From Strigops habroptila (Eukaryota > Chordata > Aves > Psittaciformes > Psittacidae), in contig NC_044277.2 in NCBI RefSeq assembly GCF_004027225.2, positions 103,719,725 through 103,783,724 of the forward strand: DNA of 64,000 bases, given 5' to 3'. Within the stretch, counting starts at the first letter, position 1. Each line of letters starts with the position of its first letter. The translations under genes were made by a program, and so were the position numbers. Under the pieces are notes generated by a model, which did no database searches, had not been told where the DNA came from, and worked only from the letters and a program-made list of their open reading frames with translations. Below, piece by piece: positions 1 to 12,400 of this stretch.

Positions 1-353
1 ATTGAATTGTGGATTTTGATAAATCAGCACCTTCAGCAATTCCAGCTCATGTGTGGGGTTAAGAGGTTTAATTCATCTTGAAATGACGGGGGGCTTCTGA
101 ATTATCCCTATTCTGATACAAGTTTCATTTCCTTCCCCCCCTTTTTTTGTTTTCCAATTTTTTTATACTAGTTTGTACTCAGGTTCCCCTCCACCAAAAT
201 ACACAGAATGCATTTTATACTCAAGGGTGTTGTTGCAGAATTCCAAAATATCACTTAGACTTCTTGAAAAAGTACTATATCTTTGTACAGGAAAGCTATA
301 TTAAGAGATGGATTATTTTTCTTTCTTTTCCAATTGTGCTTTTGTTTTAAAAG

Positions 354-471
354 AATGGCACAGAAGAAGTATTTAGTAGCAAAACTGACAAGTTGCCTGA
401 GAGAGGACAAAATTCAGCTATGGAAACCACCATATACAAGTGAAAACAAAGAAGCTGGTAGAGAGATGAAG
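354..471 (+). CDS. NUB1: NUB1 first coding exon
   Basis: The acceptor AG is at 352-353 after a T-rich tract, and the exon opens one base before ATG 355-357. It encodes residues 1-39, starting [11 protein letters not shown] and ending REMK, then donor GTAAAT at 472. This start is chosen because the N-terminus matches remembered human NUB1 almost residue for residue. The open frame continues upstream to 283 but only through intron sequence. The 5' UTR exon and promoter are not in the window. Confidence 0.95.
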
Positions 472-3400
472 GTAAATATTCTCTCTGAGTTGATGTCATG
501 TGTCTTCACGTCATACTGCTGGTGCATTTTCCCACTTCTTCTTGCTGTTTTCTTAGGAACTTGTACAAAAATATTCATCCAAGCTGAGTATCAGTGAGAA
601 CGATACAGAGAATATGCTTGAAGAAATACGATGTAAAGCAATTGAGCGTGGAACTGGAAATGAACATTTTAGGGTGACTGGAATTGCAAGACTTGATATC
701 TATCTGCCTCGTAGAAAAGTAAGTGACATTGCAGAAAAGTAGCTTTGCATTGGCCTTTTGAGATCTAGATATGTACCTAATGCAAATATTTTCACTTCAA
801 CTTTTTCAGGTATTTTTTAATGAGAGATCTGTTAGGTCTGTAAAATATGGGAAGAGGGGGAATTATGTAGGTATGTTTAAGTTTCCCAGCTATGTGGGAA
901 TATTGTGGCAAAGGAATATAATACTAGGAAATTAATAATTCTTCCCTTGAGTATTTAATGAGAAATTATCTTTCAATTAAGAAAAGTAAATTAGATTAAG
1001 TGTCTCTCCAGTTCAGTTTGATTCCTTCTGAGGCATCTGTTCATATTAGCAGTAAAGAGGAGATGTATTTTTTCTGCAGTAGAATACCTAAAGTTGAATT
1101 AGCATATTAATATCACTGTATTACCATAGCTTTTATATAAATGACAGCTTTAATTAAAAAAAAAAAAATCTCTTTAGGTGCAATAAGCAACTTGAACTTG
1201 GTGTCATCTTAGGCCGCTGAAAAGAACTTCTTTATCTTTTAGCCATGGCATGTGGCACTACTCTTATAGTGATAGTTATCTTCATGTAACCATTCCAGCC
1301 CAGGCAGCTAACTAAACTTGCTTTAAAATAGGCACGTCCAGTGTTTGAACTTGGAAATAAGAAGCAGGATTTGCTATTGTGATGGTACTCATCTGTTCAC
1401 TTTAGGTCAGGCTTCTAAAAACTTCACGAAGATAGAACTGCCCTCTTAAAGCCAGGCTTCAACCTCTAGTTTCACACACAAAATATGCCAGAGTAAAGAT
1501 GTGACTCTAATTAAATCAGTGTTAGACTAGTCATCATATCAAATTCTGTAGCTTCATCTACGCTAGTCAGCTAAACACAGGTGGGGACAGGCTGATCGCT
1601 CTTTGATGGACATCTGTACTGTCAAGCTGTTAGTCTCAGCTCTGATACTACCTGGTATCCTGCCAAGCAGGGTCCTGGCACAGTGTGAGGGCTGACATGG
1701 GATGTGGACTGATCTCAAATGGCACTTTGAATAAAGATGCTCTGCTTCAAGAGTTGAGGGGATTCAGCCGTATGGATATGAAGTGTGCTATACAGGTTGA
1801 TCACAGGACAGAGCAGGACCTTGGTTAGGTTCTTATTAATACAGGGCCTCTTAACTGGGAACATTTTGCCTTAAAAACAGTCTCAGCCAAGCACAACTAT
1901 CTCCAATCAATTCCTAGTTTTGATCTTGTGCAGGAGCAGCATCTTCCCCACTGCCAAATGTCTTCACTCTGCTAACAGTGAAAGAGAGCTTCTTTATGTA
2001 GGGGTACTTAAAGGTTGTAGTCATCAGCAACAGAAGTCAGTGTTTACTCTGGAAAAGGGCAATGGGTGGGTTTTTTTCTGAAGATGATCCTAGGTGGTAA
2101 CCAATGCTTCAGAAGGTTTTTTATTTTTTTTTTACTGAGTACTTGCAAAAACATAACACAATCATAATTGTTCTCTCTCCTGTAGTGAAAAATAATTACC
2201 AGGGCATGTGATGGGCTAAAGGCTAGAGGGTGTTAAGTGATTGGCATGCAGTTAAAACAAGCAAATAGTTTCATAATTCCTCTTTATAATGCTACTGGGC
2301 ATAGGGGAATTAATTAATTGAAAATTCCAGTTTATCTAATCTGGGACCATAGACACTATTAGAAATTAATCATAAGTTAGCCAGTTACAGGTGAGTAGCA
2401 TAATTACAAAGCAGAGTTCAGATTGGAAATGTGTAATTAAATTAGTCAGTTTAAATTGTTTGGTTCTGAATTTAGATTTATCTAGTTCTGAATTTGCTGC
2501 TGTTACAATGCTTATTTTTAGCGCTATGTAACAAGTACAAGACTCCCTGCCCAGAAATTAGTAATATGTATGCCCCACCATAACCCTGTTAATGTGTTAT
2601 CATGTCATGTTAACATGAGTATTATTTGAAAAAGAAATTGTAGTTGTTGTAAAACAATTAACTGGAAACTGTCCAAAGTATCTTGATATCGTGCTTTTTA
2701 TTTCCCTACTCCTTTCCCCCTACGCGATATAATTACTACAGAGCAGAAAAGTCCCACTGGAAACTAACCTGTTCATCACAGGCAAGGAGCTCAGATCACA
2801 GTAAGTGTAATCACTCTTGGTTCTTCTCTAATATGTTGGCATACTGTCGTATAGTACTAAAAAAAGAGACAAAGTATTTGGTTGATTTAAGCTTTTTCTT
2901 AGCATGTATGTCTGAACAGCAGTGTCCAGTGTCCCCTAGTTCTTCGCATAAGAAGCTGTGGTTTAACATAGAAAACAGGAAGGTTGCAGCTGTGGGAAAA
3001 GATAGTTCTCTAAATCCCCAGCAGGGACCTGAGAAGGCACTAGTGATCAGTGTTCCAAATCCCTAACTGGCAGAACAGTGAGCATTAGCTTCTCTTCCTT
3101 TTGTGTTTTTAAACCTAATAAAATCCAGTCCTTTTCTCTCTGTTTAGCTCTTTCCTCTTTCATATCCCAGGTTCCATATACAGTATACAAAGCTTTCTGA
3201 TGATGTTATTTTACTTCTAGCAGCAGTTTTAAGCCAGTTACGAGCATACTCATTTGTAAGTTTTTTGCTATTCTAATGTAGTAAGAGAATATTCTCTCTA
3301 ATTCTGAAGAGAAATGTAGTATAGCCTTACAAATTTGTATTCATGGATGAAATTATTTATTTCACAGGATAGCACAGGAACATGCGTTAAAAGAAAATGC

Positions 3401-6400
3401 TATCAAAATAATCATAAATAAGAAGCAGCTTGACCTGGGTATGTATATCTAGTTGAGTGTATTTTTATGATAATTTTCTAGTTTACTGATTCTCAGAAGA
3501 AAAACCTCTTGCAATTCTGTTAATTTCAGAAATTCCCAAGGAATAGCAGTTATATTTGTCAGGTTCTGCTCTACAGGAAATTCAATAATGTATAATGATC
3601 AATATTCTTAGATAGAGCAATTATAGGAATCCTGTAATGAATATTGAAAATCCATTTTTCAGGTGTTGAAACATTGAAAATGCGCATTTAAGAGAAACCC
3701 TAAAGTTCCTTAGACATGTTTTTTAACAGCACATTCAGAATCTTTTTGTAATGCATTACACGTATTCAGCTCATCAGACGTTGTGGGAAGTGATGACAAC
3801 AGCTTTCTGTTTATTGATGGCCTAAGCATCTGACATATTTATTTCTCCTAGAATATGTCAGAATTAGAGCCATGGAGTTGACAATAGGAACTTGGATTTA
3901 ATTCCAAGTTCCTCTCTCCTGTTACTGTCCTGTTGTGGTGTTTGATCCTGGACATGTTCCAGTTTTTCCCTGAAATCAATTAACTGAAACAGAAACAATT
4001 GTATTTTTTTAATGTGTTGTGGGGGTGGGGGGGAGGAAGGCAAGCAAAGAAACATTCATTTAAAAATCATTTAAACCAATGAACCAATCATTTAAAAAGC
4101 ACTTTTAAGGTGCAAGTCTGTTTAGAATTTCTGCATTTCTACTGAATATGTCAGTAATTGGTAGGGGTTTTGAGTTCTTGAGTCTAGTAATTACTGTAGT
4201 TCTTCAGTACAGTACAAGCAAAGTAAGAGGCCATTCAGTTTGGTTGATTTGTGGGTGGTGGTGTCCTTCCCCAGAGGCAGTGCAATGGTCTCTCTCCACA
4301 GAGCATTTGGATTGTACTCGTCATACTCTATTTTGCAGGCAGAACCCTCGAAGACCAGGGCATAACACACAATGCAAAAGTGATGGTACTTCAGCTGGAA
4401 CAGAGTGACGAGGAAACTAAAAGAAAAGTTCAGGAAGAAGAACTTCAACACAAGAAAGAAAAAGAAATAAATGAAAAGATGCAAAGAACTAAGAAGGGTT
4501 TGGAAATTCTAGCAGAGAGAGGTAAGGGCGCTTGTTGGGTTTTTTTTTTGTGGAGGGGAGAGGGTGTTCATTAATTCTTGAGCATCAGAAGTTACTTTCT
4601 CAGTAGACTTTCAACATAGAAGAATGCTTGTGCTGTGGCTGGATTTCGGTTTATACTTTTCTAGGTTTCTACCTACGTGAAAACTAATTTTAAGTTGACT
4701 AAAACTTCCTTTCTACTCTAACCCTTCTTACACAACTAGAATGCCAGGAGATACTTTGCACTTCAAGAAGGATATAATATGACTCAACTATTATTTAATT
4801 TGCACTTGTCAGTTAAGGAACTGGTCAACTCTTGAGAACAGGCTTTTAATTTATTGTAGACATAAGCACAATGGAACAATGTAAGTCATTAAACACTTTC
4901 TTGTGGTCTTCCTTGGGTATGGCTGTGCGTAACCATGGTTTCATTGTGCAGAACAGCTCACTTGTCATTCTCATATGTAATGTGACTGTTATTGTTGTGT
5001 TTGTTGATTGCTGGCAACTGTGGATTAAGTTAAAGGGATATAGTCAATTTAACAGTAATAATTTTTCAGAATGAGGTTGTGTTTGTGAATTGCATTGCTA
5101 GGTGGTGAGTTTAAATCACTTCTCTATTGTTTCAAAAATCCCCAAACAAGAAACTGACACTGAGTATGTAATGAATTCCTGCCAATTGCAAAAATACCTG
5201 AACAAAGCTTCTTTTAATGGTCAGTGACAGCCTGTTTCTTACTACAATATCGGATTTTGAATAAATGAAAGAAGTGATTTCTTTTATTGACTTCAGGGGT
5301 GATTTAGGCCCCAGCCCTTGAATTCTACTATAGGGCCTTTTCAAGGTATTTGCCACTAATGGTCAGTTACTGCCGGAGCTCAGAGTGAAGCCCATAATGG
5401 GCTCACAGGCTGAAGGTTCTGTGTGAAGTGTAGAAAGAATTTAACAACCTTTTTGTTTCATCTGAAAAAAAATTGAGGGGCAGAAGCTTTTAATCTCAGC
5501 AAACACCTGCGTAACTGTCTTTTGCTTACAAGAAAAAGCATCTTTTCATTGTAAATCAGGTGGAAGTGAAAACAAAATTGATAGTTTGGTTATAAGCATT
5601 AAAGCTGTGGGAAAATGAAAATACTGAGCTGTTGTTTGCCTCCCCCACTCCCCCAGTTTTATGAACAGTGCTCAGTTGTGGGTTTGTATTTTTTAATACT
5701 CTATTTGATAAATCATTTCAAGTGTTCTGTCATGTGAAATGATAGGTGTTTTGTCTTCTGCAAAGAATTCCTTACAACTCATGTAACTTTTAATGTTGTG
5801 TCTAAATTTTGGGATGCACAAGGCCTTTTCCTTAGTGACCTTTCTAAAAGTTCCTTATGTTTGTCTGAGCAGGGCTACTGTTGGTAGATATGTCCAAAAA
5901 AGCACATGAGTCTTTATATGTAATTCAGGGTTTTTTTGTTGTTGGTTGTTTGCTTTTTTTGTGTAAGAGTGTGCTTACTGACATAATCTTATGACAGCAG
6001 AGTTGCTCTGTTAAAGGTGGTACTTAAAATTTAAACCCCTTTTTCTTATCTTTCAGAGGAATACTTAGATCCAGATTCTGTTCCATACCTAGATATAGCT
6101 AATCAAACTGGAAGGTCAATCGAGATTCCTCCTCAAGCTAAAAAAGTAGGTAAAAGGATCTTGGCAAACTGCTAAGATGGCTTTTTAAAGCTTGATTTGT
6201 GAAGCATTTCAAATATGGGATTGAAATACTGTCAGACTTTTGGGGAAGTAACCTGAGCTCCACTAGGTGCTTGCTTCTAGAAATAACTTTGCAATAAAAT
6301 TGAAGTAGAACTCTACAGCTGGGAATACTTCAGTCATCTGGAGACAGACCTCTGATTGCTGACCTGATCACAGGATCTTGCACTGACCCCTGTGTGGCCC

Positions 6401-9400
6401 GTATCTTATTTTTGAATCTTAACATAGGCTTTAATTTTGCTATATCCTAGCACCTATTTTAAATTTGGGATGCCCTAGAACACATGAAATGAACTTGTTT
6501 GTTAGGCCTTAGTTTCAGTTGCATACATGGCAAGTCTCTCAAAATAAGATTCTTTTAAAATCGCATTGAGATCTTTTGCACTGTGATCCCTCTTAAACTT
6601 AAATTTGTCCACCATTCAAGAAAGTTGCACATTCTCAACTGAAAATACCTTTGGGTGCATTGAATTACAGTAGGCGTGACCTACCTGATGTTCTGCTGAA
6701 GCAGAAGAGTAGCGACAGATGCTATCTTTTAAGATTGTGGAATTTTCTAAAGATAAATAAAAATCTTCATAAATACTTGGAATTACATGCAGTAACCAAA
6801 AAAAAAGCAATCAACCTTGGGGAAAAATGAGGAGGCCCCATCATGTGCTGACTGCTGCTCTAGCCTCTTCTGAAATATACTGTGTTTTCTGCATCACCTG
6901 GAGTTTCTGAATGATTGGAGTAGCAACAGTCCATTCTCACAATGCCTGCTGTTCTGATGAAGTGCTGAAAGTAGTAATTCACTTGAAGAGTTAAAGCACC
7001 AAATGTTCAAGCGCACAAGATTTCATCAGTATTGAACATGGGTGAGAGGAAATATTGCAGGTTGTTCCTATCCAGAGGTATTGTTTACATTTCCACTTGT
7101 CATGCTGCAGGAACTACAGTGTTTTCCTGCCCCATTCAAAATTGCATTTGAAGTTCTGAGGTTTTGCAGGAGATGAATCATTAGGTTTCACAAGAGAGTT
7201 GTAATAAGCAAAGCAAAACAAATTTGATGCTGTTAGGAAGTGTAGCACCTAGAAAAAAGCTTAGCTTTTTATCACTCACCGTTGGAAATCTATCGAGGGT
7301 TGAATTCTTAAAACAAATTTGGTGCAAAATTTCACATGTTGGTAACATGAACTGCTTTTAATGAGACAATACCTGATGTTAGTAGGTCAGAGAAAAGTAT
7401 GAAGCAATGTGAATTAGTGCTGCTCTTACAGAACTGATGCGATGGTATTTTTCTAGGAAGAGCAAGGGCTCTAATGGATTACCTAGATGCTACTTTAGTT
7501 ATATAATTGAGTTGGGAAAGTGCAAAAACTAAGTCTCAGTCTGTTTTTCTAGGCGCTTGTACTGGCAATGGGTTATCATGAGAAGGGCAGGGCATTAATG
7601 AAGAAGAAGGAATATGAAATAGCACTGCCGTATTTGTTGGATGCTGATAAACACTTCTGGTAAGAACTTTTTGAGTCCTTGTGTCTCTTTCCATTGCTGA
7701 CAGCCAAATCCAGGAAAGCATGAACTCTACCTGTGCTTGTAAATCGGGGCCTGTTTTTCCCCAGGATTGCTTCACACCCTCTCTGCAGATGAGAAGCGGC
7801 AAAGTCTCTGACTTGCAGTGACAGGTGCCTTCTTGTAGAACAGCTGAAGCAGATACTGCCACCGGGCAATTTAATCTTTCATGTCAACACAAACAGAAAC
7901 TGTCAATATTCATGTACGAGGCTATAAATTGGATTAGCTCAAGAGACAGTTACAAATACTTGTTAGGAATTGCTCCTGTGAAGCAATAATTTCGTGTAAA
8001 AGGTGGAGCAGATCGCTGAAGTCACTAAACATACCAAGATTTCTGCGAGTAAACTAGTTTCCGGTCAGCAGTCAGAGCCCTATATTGCGCTTTTGAGATC
8101 CCCAAAAGTAATACTGGCCCCATCTGTTTCTCATTTGTGTGTATGTGCAAGGAGACTGGCACAAAACCTGGCATGTTCACTTGCACTAAGGAAGATAGTT
8201 GCTCTGTCCTCTCAAAGATTACACAGGGTTTAATTCTGTTCTGCTTTTAAAGAGATGCTGTTTTAAATAGTAGTCACAACTCATTTTGTTACTGTAATTC
8301 TTTTGAGATGTAGTGTTGTCATTAGCATCCTTCATATTAGTGATTGGGATGGGAGATCAGTGCTTTGCTAAAAGTCCAATGACATCAGTTTGCTACCTCA
8401 AATATGAAGCGTGTGCTTTCTCAAACATGTGAGTGTGCGTGTTGTTTCATTAGTGTTGAAAAGTGTGTGTGGAGAAAAAAAAATAAACAACTCTAACCCA
8501 GAAAAAAACAAAGTAATTGTTTATTTTCAGTGAGTGTAGCACAGAACTGCTGAATACCGTTGATAACTATGCAGTACTGCAGCTGGATATAGTGTGGTGC
8601 TACTTCCGCCTGGAGCAGCTGGACTGCCTGGATGATGCAGAGAAAAAGCTGTCCACAGCACATAGATGCTTCCAGCGGTGCTACGGGGAGAACCATGAAA
8701 GACTTATTGATATCAAAGTATGCTGTTTGTTCGGGGTTTTTTGATTACAGTGGCTTTTTGTTTTTTCTGCATGTATTCAGTTATTGTTGAGGTATTACAA
8801 GACTGACTTTTAGAAGTTTAAAGTTTTCTCATGTCTTGTTAGCCTGTAATCTAGTTGTGTATTTGTCAGCATAGTGGAAGCACTGGACCTGACAAAACGG
8901 TCATGGCAAACACATGTTTACGTAGAATCATAGAATGGTTTGGGTTGGAAGGGGCCTTAAAGATCGTCCAGTTCCAACCCCCTGCACAAACATCTTCCCC
9001 TAAAACCATGTTGCTCAAAGCCCCACCCAGCCTAGCTTTGTACACTGCCAGGGATGGGGTAGCCACAGCTTCCTTGGGCACCCTGTTCCAGTGTCTTACT
9101 GCCCTCACAGTAAAGAATTTCTCCCTAATATCTGATCTAAATCTACCCTCTTTCAGTTTAAAGCCATTCCCCCTGTCCTATCCCTACATGCCCTTGTCAA
9201 AAGATTTCCTGTAGGCCCCTTTAGGCCCTGGAAGCTGCTCTAAAGTCTCCCCGGAGCCTTCTCTTCTCCAGGCTGAACAAGCCCAGCTCTCTCAGCCTGT
9301 CTCCATAGGAGAGCTACTGCAGCCCCCAGAGCATCTTTGTGGCCTTCTCCGGCTCACTTCAGCACCTCCACATCCTTCTTCTGCTGGAGGCCTCAGAACT

Positions 9401-12400
9401 GGACACAGTACTGCAGTGGTGGTGGGGGTCTCACCAGGGCACAGTGTTGGTGGAGAATCCCCTCCCTTGACCTGCTGGTCACGCTGGTCACGCTCCTTTT
9501 GATACAGCCTGGGACACAGTTAGCTTTCTGGGCTGCAAGCGCACACTGCCAGGTAAAGCATGTAAACATACACAGACATCATCAGTGGTTTAGACATAGT
9601 CACTAATAAGGGACACTTTGTCTGCAGCGAAAGTATCACGTCTTCTTTAAATGTGTAAAGTGTTCTACTGATAATGAACTGATATTCTATCATATGCTTC
9701 TACCCATGTGCCTCTCCTTTTGTTTAAACAATTCTTTAGGGAAGCTATGGTCGTGAGAAGGTTTTATTTCTACGGCTTTACCTCCTTCAAGGGATAGGAC
9801 ACTATCACAGTGGCAGAGAAAAAGAGGCTGCCGAGTATATTCAGAAGGTAAGAGACCATTAGGTAAAACTTTTGAGTCCTTCACACTAGCTCCCGTGTTT
9901 GGGCTTTGCCTTGCACCTCTGCTTACTCAAAAAAAATGGGGAGACTTCTTCTGTTTGTACATTAGCAACAGTGTAAGTAGTATAATTCTGTTCTTTCTAT
10001 ATACAGGCATCTTGTTTATATGAAGAGCTATCTGTAGATCCTGATAAAGTTGATTGCCTGTCACTCCTGGGATTCTCCGAACAGGAAGCTCGCCTTGCCC
10101 TGCGAGCATGCCATGGGAATGTGGAGCATGCTGCCAATCTTATCACCAACAGGAGAGAGGTATGGTGCAGTAAAAGTAGTAAATCAAGGATCATGTTAGT
10201 TTAGGTGTCCATAAGATCATGTTTTGCATGCATGGCTAGTGCAACATGGTGCTAAATTACAGACTTTGATTATCTTGCTTTGCTGCTATTAGTGAAACTG
10301 ACAGCTAGACATCTGTTGCCACAAGTTTGAAACCAAAACTTGATACAACAAGGGAAGCTCTGTCCCAAAACAGATGGCATGAGGGAGCCAAAGACCAGTG
10401 GTTGTACCAGCAAGGCTCATAGGAAGTCTTTGCACCAGTGTTTGCTACTCAGGAGTGCTCCGTGTGAGAATAAAAACACCATGATCAAGCTGTCATTCTT
10501 GGCTTGGCTGGTCTGAAAGGCAAGAGGCTGTACAATGAAGTGCTTTGAGCATAACCATTAAGTGATGAAGTATTATGGCTTTGGACTCAGAGATCCAGGA
10601 GGGGAGAAGGATTTTTTTGTGCTCAGGTGAAGTGAAGACAGTGTTGTCCACATCTGAAGTGCCTCAAGTTAGGTTAGGTAAGCTGAGGTGGCAGTTCTAG
10701 ACTTCAGACAGTGAAATGCATATGGAAAAGTGGCCGAGAGAAGGGCTGAGCAGAACTCCTCGGCTACATCCCCAGTTCTGACTGCGTGTCCTGTCCTTGG
10801 CAAGTCTTGTCTACAGCCCCATCTGCCAAATGGGTTTATCACATACCACACAGGGCCTATAATAACTGTGACAGCATAAGATCTGGTCTGCAGAGTGGAA
10901 GTACAGCTCATGGAAATGCACTTCTATTTAGTAACAGCTGCCTGGCAGCACAGTCTGTATTTAAAAAAAAAAATAAAAATCCCTTTTCCTCACGAAATGC
11001 AAACTTGAAGTAAAGCCAAGAAACCCTACATGCACAGGGGAAGGCTGAAGCATTCCCATGCATGGTGAGCTCTGTAATGTCTGTGTTACTGCAGGAAAAG
11101 GCACAGATAAGGAGGGAGGAGAGAGCCAAAAGAAGGAAGCGACTGGAAGACATCAATACTTTGAAAAGTATGGGCTATTCAGAGAGAGCTGCTCAAATAG
11201 CTCTTCATAATACACAAGGAAACCTGGACCAAGCCTTTAAGGTAAGTGATTTTCAGGAGTAGTACTTTTGTACAAAAAAACTCCAAGGAACACAAAACCC
11301 AAAGCCCTTGTTCGCTTGCTTTATTTACTGTTTAGCACATTGCTATTTTCTATAGTCTGTATTTGTTAGTTCGTAGCTACCTTTTCGGAACTGTAATGAC
11401 TGAACTTCCACTTCCTGGCCTGATGAATCACTTAAGTTGGCTGAAGTTTGTGTCTATCAACTATTACATATATCTATCCATGCTGGGGACTACTGTATCT
11501 CTGTTGCTGTATTCTAATCCCTTTCCGTTTTATTGTAGTTTATTCTTGACAATCCCGAGTTATTGTTGGAAGATGATGATGATGATCCTGTGGCCATGGA
11601 CCAGTTTCAGGTTTCCCAGGAAAGTATTGATCAAGTAAGTTAGACTGCTTGCTTTCTTAGGAGTTGGTTGTCTTGTTTCTGAATTACACCTTCAAAATCA
11701 CCAGATCTTCTGTAAGCAAAGCTGTACAAATATTCTTTGACCCGTGCCACTCAGGCTGTCACACTGCCACTGTCTGGCATCCACTCTTCATGGGGAAGTC
11801 ACACTCGGGCTAAAATGTCATCCATGTGGGCTTCCTGCCCCTTGAATCAACCTGCCACAGAGATCCAGAGGGAATTATGTGCACTCTAATGCTCCATCCC
11901 CCAAAAGAAGTCTCTAAACATTGCAGTGCACAAAGGGAAGGAGTTGAAATGTGCATCATAGGTTGTCTGAAAAGCTCTTCTGTAGTTAGTGTGGCTGTGT
12001 AATTAATGTCAGATAGGCAAGAAAACTCTATTGCCTAGAAAAAGTAAATACCACGTATGCCATCCTGATATGCTGGAGTGCTCTGAAGTCTTTTGAAAAT
12101 CAGAAAAAGAATTGGTCTGATATTAAGCAACAGGCTCTTGATTCTGCTCAACAGTCCCATTCTTTAGTAGGTCACTGCCCTGTCGTTAACTGTTCCGGTA
12201 AACCAGAGTCAGTGTCCTGGAATTCCTGGCATGCAGTGCTCTCCTCTGTGCAAGAGGAATGACTGTCAGATGCAGAGTCAGATTCCTGTCAGATTGGTGC
12301 TGGATGAGCTTGGATTTCTCCAGATTTCATGTTTTAATTTCTTTCCCCCTCTCCTGCAGCTGATGTACATGGGTTTCAGCCGTGAGTCGGCAGAGCAAGC

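Larger units (their letters stand above)
4522..8530 (+). other. NUB1 introns between exons 5 and 8
   Basis: Three introns (4522-6056, 6146-7552, 7660-8530) lie here, interrupted only by exons 6 and 7. I see no other gene and no recognisable transposable element. The minus-strand open frames near 7,536-7,869 are shadows and start inside intron sequence. Confidence 0.8.

Noticed and set aside
4191-4484. 97-codon minus-strand open frame
   Set aside because: It is an antisense shadow of NUB1 exon 5.
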